DNA of 64,000 nucleotides, taken from NCBI RefSeq assembly GCF_027922425.1, contig NZ_BSFQ01000006.1:62001-126000 (forward strand). Reading direction: 5' to 3'. A program made the position numbers and the translations under genes. Position 1 is the first letter of the stretch, and every line of letters starts with the position of its first letter. The stretch comes from Pseudonocardia halophobica. Its GTDB lineage: Bacteria > Actinomycetota > Actinomycetes > Mycobacteriales > Pseudonocardiaceae. The notes under the pieces are model-generated. The model was not told the origin of the DNA. It ran no database searches and was given only the letters and a program-made list of their open reading frames with translations. Positions 1-7,300 of this stretch are shown piece by piece.

Positions 1-910
1 ACAGCGCACGCTGCTCCCCGGCCCAGCCCAGGACGTCGTCGCGCAGGAAGGCCACGAAGGAAGGGTCGCAGGCGAGCTCGCGCGACCGCTGCGCGAGCGG
101 CCCCGACGCCACGCCCACCGTGCGGACCGGCGGCAGGTCCCCGCGCGCGAGCAGGCCGTCGAGCGCGGCGGGCAGGCCCACCCCGGCCCAGCGCTCGCCG
201 TCGAGCACCACCGCGACCGGGAGCGGCGCGGCAGGATCGGTCCCGGCGGGCTCGTGCAGCCAGACGGCGCGCCCGTCCGGCAGCCGGCCGTCGAGCACGG
301 TGCCGACCCGGCCGGCCGGGCCGTCGAGGGGCGGGAGCGGCGGCGCGCCGGGGAGGGAGACCACCGAGGTGCCGTCGGGCAGGTGCTCGCGCGCGAGCGG
401 ATCGGGCCGGGCACGGGCGAGCCCGTCGAAGAAGCGGTGCAGCGCGTCGTGGTCGGCATCGGGCGCCGCGGCCAGTGCGCGGGCCCGCCGCTGCTCGACG
501 GTCGCGGCCTGCGCGGGATCGGGCGTGCCGCCTGCCGCGATCGCGTACGAGGCCCGCCAGTCGCGCGGCATCCGGTGGGTGAGCACCCAGGCGCCGGGCA
601 GCCGCTCGGCGCGGCTCGCGTCGGGGTGGGCGGGATCGGCGATCTTGTTGGGCAGCACCAGGACGTCGGTGAGGCCCGGGGCGTCGGGCACCACGAACGT
701 GACGGCGCAGGTGCCGTCGCCCAGGTCGTCGACGAGCGGGGTGCCGGTCGCGCGGACCGCCGCCAGGAACGCGGCCCGGTCCCCGGTGCGCAGCAGCCCG
801 GCGACCAGGGGCGAGCACGCCGGGTCGAGGCGTCCGGGCGGCGCGGGCCGGGCGGCCTGCGGCGGGACCGTCAGGGCGAGCGGGCCGGGCGGCGGCGACG
901 GGATTGACAC
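1..910 (-). CDS. fes: Enterochelin (ferric-siderophore) esterase, Fes-like; partial, C-terminus beyond window
   Basis: Reading the minus strand from GTG at 910 gives an uninterrupted frame to base 1 (about 303 codons). The N-terminal half has the features of the Fes N-terminal domain. The second half shows the start of the esterase fold, with VAVVLDGERW followed by RSRELACDPSFVAFL, which resembles the R-x-x-EL...F motif before the catalytic serine of Fes. The GQSFGG-type serine motif would lie just past the left edge and cannot be seen. The family hydrolyses ferric catecholate siderophores in the cytoplasm to release iron. The gene diverges from the FepB-like lipoprotein, and its GTG start touches the shared iron box, which supports an iron-uptake role. 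The frame is open upstream, so the exact start is an inference. Confidence 0.72.
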   Translation of the reverse strand, partial: MSIPSPPPGPLALTVPPQAARPAPPGRLDPACSPLVAGLLRTGDRAAFLAAVRATGTPLVDDLGDGTCAVTFVVPDAPGLTDVLVLPNKIADPAHPDASRAERLPGAWVLTHRMPRDWRASYAIAAGGTPDPAQAATVEQRRARALAAAPDADHDALHRFFDGLARARPDPLAREHLPDGTSVVSLPGAPPLPPLDGPAGRVGTVLDGRLPDGRAVWLHEPAGTDPAAPLPVAVVLDGERWAGVGLPAALDGLLARGDLPPVRTVGVASGPLAQRSRELACDPSFVAFLRDDVLGWAGEQRAL

Positions 911-931
911 AAGGCTAGGTTTACCTAATAG
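904..931 (+). promoter_or_regulatory. Leaderless promoter of the fepB-like gene
   Basis: TTGACA at 904-909 and TAATAG at 926-931 are 16 bases apart. The ATG at 940 begins 8 bases after the -10 hexamer, where transcription would start, and no ribosome binding site is visible. The transcript is therefore probably leaderless. The iron box overlaps this promoter. Confidence 0.55.
910..928. promoter_or_regulatory. IdeR/DtxR-type iron box over the fes-fepB divergent promoter
   Basis: The 19 bases CAAGGCTAGGTTTACCTAA match the consensus TTAGGTTAGSCTAACCTAA at about 14 of 19 positions. The box overlaps the region between the plus-strand -35 and -10 hexamers and abuts the fes GTG. IdeR/DtxR with Fe2+ represses siderophore genes in actinobacteria, so repression of both genes in high iron is expected. 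This is inferred from the match and the context. Confidence 0.65.
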
Positions 932-939
932 TCCTGGCA

Positions 940-1926
940 ATGCAGCAAGTACCCCGCGCGGTGGTCGCGGTCCTGGTCGCGGCCCTGGCCCTGGTGGCCG
1001 CGTGCTCCTCGCCCGCGCAGGCACCGTCGGCGGCCCCCGCGACGACCGACGCCCCGGCCACAAGGACGGTCACCCACGCGCTCGGGACCACCGGGATCCC
1101 GGCCTCCCCGGCCCGCGTGGTCTCGGCGAGCGTCACGATGACCGGCCCGCTGCTCGGGCTCGACGTGCCCGTGGTCGGGACCGGGACGACCCGGCCGGGC
1201 GGGGTCGCCGACCCCAACGGCTTCTTCCTGCAGTGGGCCGGCCAGGCCGTCGACCGCGGTGTCGCGGGCCTCGGCGGCCCGACCGTGCGCGTCGAGTCGG
1301 TGGCCGCCCAGCAGCCCGACGTGATCGTCGGCAGTGCCGTGGGTGCGGACGCCGTCACGCCCGAGATCTACGCGCAGCTCAGCGCGATCGCGCCGACGAT
1401 CGTCCTCGACCACAGCCGGCTCTCCTGGCAGGAGCTGTCCGCGCAGCTGGGCCGGGACCTCGGGCGGGAGGCCCAGGCGACCGCGGCCGAGCAGGAGTAC
1501 ACCGCCCGGGCCTCCGCGGTCGGCGCCGGGCTGGACACGAGCCGCGAGGCGGTGGCCATGACCGTCACCGACAACGGGTTCAACGTGTTCACGGCGGAGT
1601 CGGCCCAGGGCAGGCTGCTGACCGGGCTGGGGCTGCGGCTCAAGGCGGTCGCGCCGAGCGGGGCGTCGGGCCTGGGCGGGTCGGAGGTGCGCCGGGACGT
1701 CGTGCCGGTGGCGGGGGAGAACGCGGGCATCTTCGGCGACGCCTCCCTGTTCTTCGTCAACGCGACGGACGAGGACGTGGCCGGCTACCGGACCGCCCAG
1801 CCGGTGCTCGGGTCGTTGCCGGCCTTCGCCGAGAACCGGGTCCACGCGCTCGGCCCGGAGTCCTTCCGGCTCGACCGCTTCAGCGCCGCCGCGGTGCTGG
1901 ACCGCCTGGAGCAGCAGGGCTCGTGA
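940..1926 (+). CDS. fepB: Ferric-siderophore ABC transporter substrate-binding lipoprotein, FepB/FecB-like
   Basis: This is a 328-residue lipoprotein with a hydrophobic signal and lipobox LVAAC (Cys about residue 22). The body follows the FepB pattern: RVVSASVTMTGPLLGLDVPV, then VESVAAQQPDVIV, LSAIAPTIV, ESAQGRLL, and near the end ALGPESFRLDRFSAAAVLDRL. It would bind a ferric siderophore outside the membrane and hand it to an ABC permease not present in this window. The divergent Fes-like esterase and the iron box support a catecholate siderophore, but ligand specificity is inferred. In M. tuberculosis the positional counterpart would be fecB (Rv3044). The gene is followed 50 bases later by the glycogen phosphorylase. 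Confidence 0.8.
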   Translation: MQQVPRAVVAVLVAALALVAACSSPAQAPSAAPATTDAPATRTVTHALGTTGIPASPARVVSASVTMTGPLLGLDVPVVGTGTTRPGGVADPNGFFLQWAGQAVDRGVAGLGGPTVRVESVAAQQPDVIVGSAVGADAVTPEIYAQLSAIAPTIVLDHSRLSWQELSAQLGRDLGREAQATAAEQEYTARASAVGAGLDTSREAVAMTVTDNGFNVFTAESAQGRLLTGLGLRLKAVAPSGASGLGGSEVRRDVVPVAGENAGIFGDASLFFVNATDEDVAGYRTAQPVLGSLPAFAENRVHALGPESFRLDRFSAAAVLDRLEQQGS

Positions 1927-1975
1927 CACCCGCTGGATCGGTCACCGTACCGATCCCGTACTAGTCTCCGCCCCC

Positions 1976-4486
1976 GTGAGAGCCCTCCGCCGCTTCACCG
2001 TCCGCGCACAGTTGCCCGAACGGCTGGCCCCGCTGCAGACCCTGGCGACCAACCTGCGGTGGAGCTGGCACCCGGCCACCCGCGAGCTGTTCGCCACGCT
2101 CGACCCCGCCGCGTGGGAGCGCTCGGGGGAGGACCCGGTGCGGCTGCTCGGCGAGATCCCGACCGCGCGGCTGACCGAGCTGGCCGAGGACACCGAGCTG
2201 GTCCAGACCGTCGCCGGCCTGGCCGCCGACCTGGAGCGGTACCTCACCGAGGACCGCTGGTACCAGGGCGAGGAGGGCCTGCCCGCGGGCATCGCCTACT
2301 TCTCCATGGAGTTCGGCGTGTCCGAGGTGCTGCCGAACTACTCGGGCGGCCTCGGCGTGCTGGCCGGCGACCACCTGAAGGCCGCGTCGGACCTCGGGGT
2401 GCCGCTGATCGGCGTCGGGCTGCTCTACCAGTCCGGGTACTTCCGCCAGTCGCTCTCGCTCGACGGCTGGCAGCTCGAGCACTACCCCGTCCTCGACCCA
2501 CAGGGCCTGCCGCTGCAGCTGCTCACCGGGGCCGACGGGGCGCCGGCGATCGTCGAGGTCGCCATGCCCGAGGGCCGCACGCTGGCCGCGCGGGTGTGGC
2601 AGGCCGCCGTCGGGCGGGTGCCGCTGCTGCTGCTCGACGCGGACATCGAGGCCAACGACGCCGACCTGCGGACCGTCACCGACCGGCTCTACGGCGGCGA
2701 CCAGGACCACCGCATCAAGCAGGAGATCCTCATCGGCGTCGGCGGCGTCCGGGCGGTCCGGGCGTACTGCGCCGCGACCGGCCACCCGGAGCCCGAGGTC
2801 TTCCACACCAACGAGGGCCACGCCGGCTTCCTCGGCCTCGAGCGCATCCGCGAGCTGCAGTCGTCGAAGCGCCTCGACTTCGACCAGGCGCTGTCCGCGG
2901 TCCGCTCCGGCACCGTGTTCACCACGCACACCCCGGTCCCGGCGGGCATCGACCGCTTCCCGGTCGACCTGGTCCGCCGCTACCTCACCGACGCGCTGCT
3001 GCCCGGCCTCCCGACCGACCGGCTGCTCGCGATGGGCGCCGAGGACGACCCGGCCATGTTCAACATGGCGCACATGGGAATGCGGCTCGCGCAGCGGGCC
3101 AACGGCGTCTCGAAGCTGCACGGCGAGGTCTCGCGCGGCATGTTCGGCGGCCTCTGGCGCGGGTTCGACGCCGACGAGGTGCCGATCGGCTCGGTCACCA
3201 ACGGTGTGCACGGGCACACCTGGGAGGCCGCCGAGGTCTCCGGCCTGATCGGCGAGCCAGGGGCGTCGCTCGACCACGTCGGCGACGCCGAGCTGTGGGG
3301 TCTGCGCAACGCCCTGCGCGCCCGGCTGGTCGACGAGGTCCGCCGCCGCGTCCGGGCGGCCTGGCTGGAGCGCGGCGCGTCGACGCCGGAGCTCGGCTGG
3401 ACCGACCACGTCTTCGACCCGGACGTGCTCACCGTCGGGTTCGCCCGCCGCGTGCCGACCTACAAGCGGCTCACGCTGATGCTGCGCGACCCGGCCCGGC
3501 TGCGCGACCTGCTGCTCGACCCGCACCGCCCGGTGCAGCTGATCGTCGCCGGCAAGTCCCACCCGGCCGACGACGGCGGCAAGGCGCTGATCCAGCAGAT
3601 CGTCCGGTTCGCCGACGACCCGGCCGTGCGGCACCGCATCGTGTTCCTGCCGGACTACGACATGTCGATGGCCCGCTACCTGTACTGGGGCTGCGACGTC
3701 TGGCTGAACAACCCGCTGCGCCCGCTCGAGGCGTGCGGGACGTCCGGGATGAAGTCGGCGCTCAACGGCGGGCTCAACCTCTCCATCCGCGACGGCTGGT
3801 GGGACGAGCTCTACGACGGCGGCAACGGCTGGGCCATCCCCACCGCCGACGGCATCGACGACCCGCACAAGCGGGACGACCTCGAGGCCCAGGCGCTCTA
3901 CGAGCTGCTCGCCACCCAGGTCGCGCCGGCGTTCTACGAGCGCGACTCGGGGGTGCCGCCGAAGTGGACCGGGCTGGTCCGGCACACCTGGGAGACGCTG
4001 CGCCCGCAGGTGCAGGCCACCCGGATGGTCCGCGAGTACGTCGAGAACTGGTACGCGCCCGCCGCCGAGGCCGCCCGGACCGTCACCGCCTCGGACTACG
4101 CCGGGGCGAAGGAGATCGCCTCCTACCGGGAGAAGCTGAACACCGCGTGGACGAAGGTGCAGGTCACCGGGGTCGACGCGTCCGGCCTGCCGGACACCCC
4201 GGTCGTCGGTGCCCCGATGACCGTGCGCGCGGCGGTCGACCTCGGCGGCCTCTCACCCGAGGACGTGATCGTCGAGGCGATCGTCGGCCGGGTCGACGAG
4301 GCGGACGAGCTCGACGACACGGTGCGCGTCGCGATGAAGCACGTCGGCGCCACGGACGGCGCGGACCGGTTCGAGGCCGTGGTCCCGCTGCCGCACGCGG
4401 GGCTCGCGGGCTACACGGTCCGGGTCCTCCCGCAGCACCCGCTCCTGGCCTCGCCCGCCGAGCTGGGCAAGGTCGTGCTGGCCTGA
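1976..4486 (+). CDS. glgP: Alpha-glucan (glycogen) phosphorylase
   Basis: This 836-residue enzyme removes glucose from alpha-1,4-glucan ends as glucose-1-phosphate in the cytoplasm. The first 100 or so residues form the DUF3417 N-terminal region of the actinobacterial phosphorylase type. The active site includes YFSMEFGVSE, HTNEGHAGF and the pyridoxal-phosphate lysine in GTSGMKSALNG near residue 590. Length fits the family. I chose the GTG start because TAGTCT (1962-1967) lies 8 bases upstream as a -10 element, suggesting a leaderless mRNA. A 40-nt palindrome follows the stop codon. The debranching enzyme glgX at 9-11 kb would act on the same polymer. Confidence 0.93.
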   Translation: MRALRRFTVRAQLPERLAPLQTLATNLRWSWHPATRELFATLDPAAWERSGEDPVRLLGEIPTARLTELAEDTELVQTVAGLAADLERYLTEDRWYQGEEGLPAGIAYFSMEFGVSEVLPNYSGGLGVLAGDHLKAASDLGVPLIGVGLLYQSGYFRQSLSLDGWQLEHYPVLDPQGLPLQLLTGADGAPAIVEVAMPEGRTLAARVWQAAVGRVPLLLLDADIEANDADLRTVTDRLYGGDQDHRIKQEILIGVGGVRAVRAYCAATGHPEPEVFHTNEGHAGFLGLERIRELQSSKRLDFDQALSAVRSGTVFTTHTPVPAGIDRFPVDLVRRYLTDALLPGLPTDRLLAMGAEDDPAMFNMAHMGMRLAQRANGVSKLHGEVSRGMFGGLWRGFDADEVPIGSVTNGVHGHTWEAAEVSGLIGEPGASLDHVGDAELWGLRNALRARLVDEVRRRVRAAWLERGASTPELGWTDHVFDPDVLTVGFARRVPTYKRLTLMLRDPARLRDLLLDPHRPVQLIVAGKSHPADDGGKALIQQIVRFADDPAVRHRIVFLPDYDMSMARYLYWGCDVWLNNPLRPLEACGTSGMKSALNGGLNLSIRDGWWDELYDGGNGWAIPTADGIDDPHKRDDLEAQALYELLATQVAPAFYERDSGVPPKWTGLVRHTWETLRPQVQATRMVREYVENWYAPAAEAARTVTASDYAGAKEIASYREKLNTAWTKVQVTGVDASGLPDTPVVGAPMTVRAAVDLGGLSPEDVIVEAIVGRVDEADELDDTVRVAMKHVGATDGADRFEAVVPLPHAGLAGYTVRVLPQHPLLASPAELGKVVLA

Positions 4487-4491
4487 ACCCC

Positions 4492-4531
4492 GTGAGTGGC
4501 GATAGTCGCTATAGCAGCTATCGCCACTCAC
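4492..4531. repeat. 40-nt palindrome, copy 1 (14-bp perfect stem)
   Basis: GTGAGTGGCGATAG and its exact complement CTATCGCCACTCAC enclose a 12-base centre. The element begins 5 bases after the glgP stop codon. Close copies lie at 12803-12842 and 56778-56817. It may act as a transcript-end hairpin or be a mobile REP-like palindrome. No U-tract follows. Confidence 0.85.
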
Positions 4532-4587
4532 GACCGGCGGGGATCGGGGGTTGACCTCGAGTCGGGTCGAGGTCCGAGGGTGTTGGC

Positions 4588-5025
4588 ATGACCTCCGTGA
4601 CGAGCGCCCCGACCGTGTCCGACGACGCCGACCACGCCGCCGACCTGGCCGCCCTCCGGCGGGTGATCGCCGACGTCGAGACCGGGCTGAACACCAACGA
4701 CGCCGAGCTGATGACCCGGCACTTCGCCGCGAACGCCGTGGCGGTGGGTGTGAACGGGCGCGCGACCGCCGGCCTCGACGCGCTGCGCGAGGTGCACGCG
4801 CAGGCGGTGACGGGCTTCCTGAAGGACCAGTACGCCCGCTACGAGATCGACGAAGTCACCTTCGTGCGGCCCGACGTCGCGCTCGTGCGCAAGCTGGCCC
4901 GCGCCGTCGACGCCGAGGGCACGCCGGTCGACCTCGACCACACCATGTCGGCGCTCTACGTGCTCGTGCGGGAGCAGGGGCGGTGGTGGATCGTGGCGCG
5001 GCAGAACACGCTGATCCCGCGCTGA
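4588..5025 (+). CDS. SnoaL/NTF2-like (SgcJ/EcaC-type) small protein
   Basis: The 145-residue protein has the layout of DUF4440/SgcJ-EcaC NTF2-like proteins: a helix with a short repeat (VIADVETGLNTNDAELMTRHFA), a strand pair (AVAVGVNG), and a C-terminal GRWWIVARQNTLI strand. Members form cone-shaped dimers that serve as small enzymes or binding proteins. No catalytic role can be read from this sequence. The ATG is preceded by GAGG-rich sequence with loose spacing. It stands alone between the glgP terminator region and the minus-strand zinc-ribbon gene. Confidence 0.7.
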   Translation: MTSVTSAPTVSDDADHAADLAALRRVIADVETGLNTNDAELMTRHFAANAVAVGVNGRATAGLDALREVHAQAVTGFLKDQYARYEIDEVTFVRPDVALVRKLARAVDAEGTPVDLDHTMSALYVLVREQGRWWIVARQNTLIPR

Positions 5026-5065
5026 TCCCGGCGCTGATTGCCCGGCGCTGATCTCCCGGGGTGGG

Positions 5066-5290
5066 TCAGCCGCAGCCGCACGCCCCGCCGCAGCAGCCGC
5101 CTCCGCCGCCGCCCGAGGGGGCCATCGCGGGGGCGCCGCCGGCGCGGCCGCCGAGCGAGACGGTGGAGAGGAGCTTGACGGTGTCGCTGTGGCCGTGCGG
5201 GCAGTCGGCCGGGTCCGAGGCCGCGGCCATGGGGCGGTCGACCTCGAAGGTCGTGGTGCACTCGTGGCAGCGGAACTCGTAGCGCGGCAT
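5066..5290 (-). CDS. FmdB-type zinc-ribbon protein
   Basis: This 74-residue protein starts MPRYEFRCHECTTTFEV, the FmdB/CxxC_CXXC_SSSS regulatory-protein signature, with a first CxxC knuckle. The second knuckle here reads CPHGH instead of the usual CPxC. The C-terminus is a run of Gly followed by CCGGACGCG, giving five extra cysteines. Function is unknown in the family; some members are proposed to be regulators. It lies downstream of the PadR-type gene on the same strand with 109 bases between. Confidence 0.75.
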   Translation of the reverse strand: MPRYEFRCHECTTTFEVDRPMAAASDPADCPHGHSDTVKLLSTVSLGGRAGGAPAMAPSGGGGGGCCGGACGCG

Positions 5291-5399
5291 GGTCGAGAGG
5301 ATACGTCGCGAGGTGCGCCGTGGTCACCGGCCGAGGCGGTGATCCACGGGCGGGCAGCGGAACGCTCGGTCTCCGGACGTTCCGCTGCCGGAACGGGGA

Positions 5400-6173
5400 T
5401 CAGCGGGACATGTCGTCCGGGCTCCCCAGAACCTTGTCGAAGCCGTGCCGGAACGCGGCCCACTCGCGGCGGCGCGCGGCCAGGATCCGCTCGCCGAGCG
5501 GGGTGAGCCGGTAGTTCCGCCGGGCGGGGCCGAGCGTGATCAGCCGGTCGTTCTTCAGCCGGTGCAGGCGGTGGTAGGTGCCCTGCAGGGAGGGCTGGAA
5601 CACCCCGTCGCTGCGTTCGCGGAGCAGGTCGTGCACCACGCGGCCGTTCTCCGGCCGCTCCTCGACGATCGCGAGGATCAGCAGGTCCAGCTGCCGGCCG
5701 TCGCGCAGCCGCACCTCGCCGTGGCGGGCCCGGCGTGCGGTCGGCTCGGTGCTCCGCCGGGTGCGGCGTGGCTCCGGGAGGCCGTTCCGCTCGTGACGAC
5801 GGGTCGTGCCCGTTCGCGAGGGGGAGCGGCCGTTCATCGAGCCGTCCTCGGTGCGTGTGCGGTGGTCGGTGCTGTCGTCGGTGGCGATGGGATCGCTCCT
5901 CCGGTCTGCGGCGTCCGTGTCCGGCTCGGTGTCCGTGTCCGGCTCGCTGTCGGTGCCGGCTTCCGTGTCGGACTCGGTGTCCGTCTCCGTGCCGGTCCCT
6001 GTGTCGGTGACGGGGGCCGTGGCGGTGCCCGTGTCGGTCGCAATCTCGTCGTCGGTGTGGGTCACGGTGCCCTCGGCGTTGTCGGGGGCCGGGCGGCGCC
6101 GTCGTCGCACGGGACGCAACGCGGCCGCCGCGGAGCCGAAGGCCGAGGAGAGGTCCCGGGTCGACCTGCTCAT
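5400..6173 (-). CDS. PadR-like winged-helix protein with long disordered N-terminus
   Basis: The C-terminal ~95 of 257 residues form a winged helix of PadR type: RDGRQLDLLILAIVEERP, LQGTYHRLHRLKNDRLIT, RNYRLTPLGERIL. The first ~160 residues are low complexity, with a Thr/Asp stretch (TDTGTGTETDTESD) followed by an Arg-rich stretch. I chose the ATG at 6173 because it overlaps the parA-like stop as ATGA, implying translational coupling. Much longer frames upstream are out of register with that gene. A DNA-binding protein tied to a ParA ATPase could be its regulator or a DNA-anchoring partner; neither is shown. Confidence 0.68.
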   Translation of the reverse strand: MSRSTRDLSSAFGSAAAALRPVRRRRRPAPDNAEGTVTHTDDEIATDTGTATAPVTDTGTGTETDTESDTEAGTDSEPDTDTEPDTDAADRRSDPIATDDSTDHRTRTEDGSMNGRSPSRTGTTRRHERNGLPEPRRTRRSTEPTARRARHGEVRLRDGRQLDLLILAIVEERPENGRVVHDLLRERSDGVFQPSLQGTYHRLHRLKNDRLITLGPARRNYRLTPLGERILAARRREWAAFRHGFDKVLGSPDDMSR

Positions 6174-7120
6174 GCCCGCGCCTTCCGACGGGTGCGCGGA
6201 CGCTCGGCCTCCTCCGCCGCCTGCAGTGCCGACAGCACCTCGACGCCGAGGGCCCGGTAGTCGCCGGCGACGCTCGCGGCCGTCGCCGAGATCCGCTTCG
6301 TCCGGGTGCCCGAGCGCAGCTCCTCCCACCAGGCGGGCTGGGCGGCCGCCTCCACCTCGAGCTCGTGGGCGAGCTTGCCAAGGCGTCGCGCGTCCTGGGC
6401 GGTGCGCTCGGCGTGCCGGATGCTGGTCTCGAACCGGGGCGAGGAGCCGCCGAAGGCCTCGTCGATCGCGGCGAGGGCCTCACCCTGCACCGCCCGCGCG
6501 CGACTGCCCGTCGCGAACAGCACCACGCCGAGCAGCCCGAGCCGGGCGTTGATCTCGCGGGCGAGGGTGAACCGCTCGGCGACGAGCGTCATGCCGAGCA
6601 GCCCGCCGAGGTCGGACTTCGTGGGCATCAGGACCCAGCGCGCCGACGCCAGCGCGAGGTCGGTGAGGATCGTCGACTCCGGCGGGCAGTCCACGAACAC
6701 CACTTCGTAGTCGCGCGCGACGGGCGCGAGGACGTCGCCCAGCACCCGGAAGGCGTCGCGCCCGTGGTTCTGGAGCCGGGAGACCATCACCGGGGTCAGG
6801 TCCTCGAGACGGGCGCCACCGCACACCACGTCGAGCTGCGGCCGGATGTCCGGCACCGGGCGCAGGGGGGTCCGGGCGATGATCGAGCCGAGCAGCCCGG
6901 CGCCCTCGTCGTCGATCTCCGAGCCGCGGTAGCCGAGGTCGTCGGCGAGGTTGGCCTGCCGGTTGAGGTCGACGAGCAGGCACCGGTAGCCCGCCCCGGC
7001 GAACTGCCCGCCCAGGTTCGCCGCGATCGAGGTCTTCCCGACCCCGCCCTTGTCGTTGACGATCGCGATCACGCGGGCGAGCGCGAACTCGCGCTCACGG
7101 TTGCTCGTGCGTCTGGCCAC
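6170..7120 (-). CDS. ParA/MinD-family ATPase
   Basis: The 316-residue protein has a deviant Walker A motif NDKGGVGKTS with the signature lysine, a DLNRQANL switch region and Walker B-like VVFVDCPPESTIL. These are the hallmarks of ParA ATPases that form ATP-dependent dimers on DNA. The GTG start at 7120 has GGAGGT five bases upstream. No parB and no parS-like sites are visible, so this is probably not the chromosome-segregation ParA. Its stop overlaps the PadR-like gene and it follows an acidic-protein gene on the same strand. A cargo-positioning role (as for McdA or PpfA relatives) is an inference. Confidence 0.85.
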   Translation of the reverse strand: MARRTSNREREFALARVIAIVNDKGGVGKTSIAANLGGQFAGAGYRCLLVDLNRQANLADDLGYRGSEIDDEGAGLLGSIIARTPLRPVPDIRPQLDVVCGGARLEDLTPVMVSRLQNHGRDAFRVLGDVLAPVARDYEVVFVDCPPESTILTDLALASARWVLMPTKSDLGGLLGMTLVAERFTLAREINARLGLLGVVLFATGSRARAVQGEALAAIDEAFGGSSPRFETSIRHAERTAQDARRLGKLAHELEVEAAAQPAWWEELRSGTRTKRISATAASVAGDYRALGVEVLSALQAAEEAERPRTRRKARA

Positions 7121-7190
7121 GGGCCACCTCCGCAGTCGTCGACGACGGGCGGCCGGGAACGCACCGCCCTCGGTGCAGCGTGCTGCGCTC

Positions 7191-7217
7191 GTACCCGACC
7201 GCGCGGACCGACACACC
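7191..7217 (-). promoter_or_regulatory. Possible SigF/SigB-type promoter upstream of the ParA-like gene
   Basis: On the minus strand GGTGT (7217-7213) and GGGTAC (7196-7191) are separated by 16 bases. They resemble the alternative-sigma consensus GGTTT-N15-17-GGGTAY of mycobacterial SigF and streptomycete SigB. It would give a leader of about 60 bases. No transcript evidence is available. Confidence 0.35.
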
Positions 7218-7300
7218 CCCTTACGACGACGGCGTCCACCCTGGTCAGCGGAAGCGCGCGATCGTCGCAAGGAAGGCTCGGCCGGGCGGCGCAGCGCTGC

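Noticed and set aside
120..1964. A 614-codon plus-strand open frame
   Set aside because: It is antisense to the Fes-like gene and out of frame with the FepB-like lipoprotein. Its translation is compositionally biased with no domain; high GC creates such frames.
5806..6552. Ser/Val-rich repeat protein on the plus strand
   Set aside because: Antisense of the Thr/Asp-rich arm of the PadR-type protein, which is supported by ATGA coupling and a real winged-helix domain.
6170..7120. Chromosome or plasmid partition locus
   Set aside because: No ParB gene, no parS-like palindromes and no replication gene are visible near the ParA-type ATPase.
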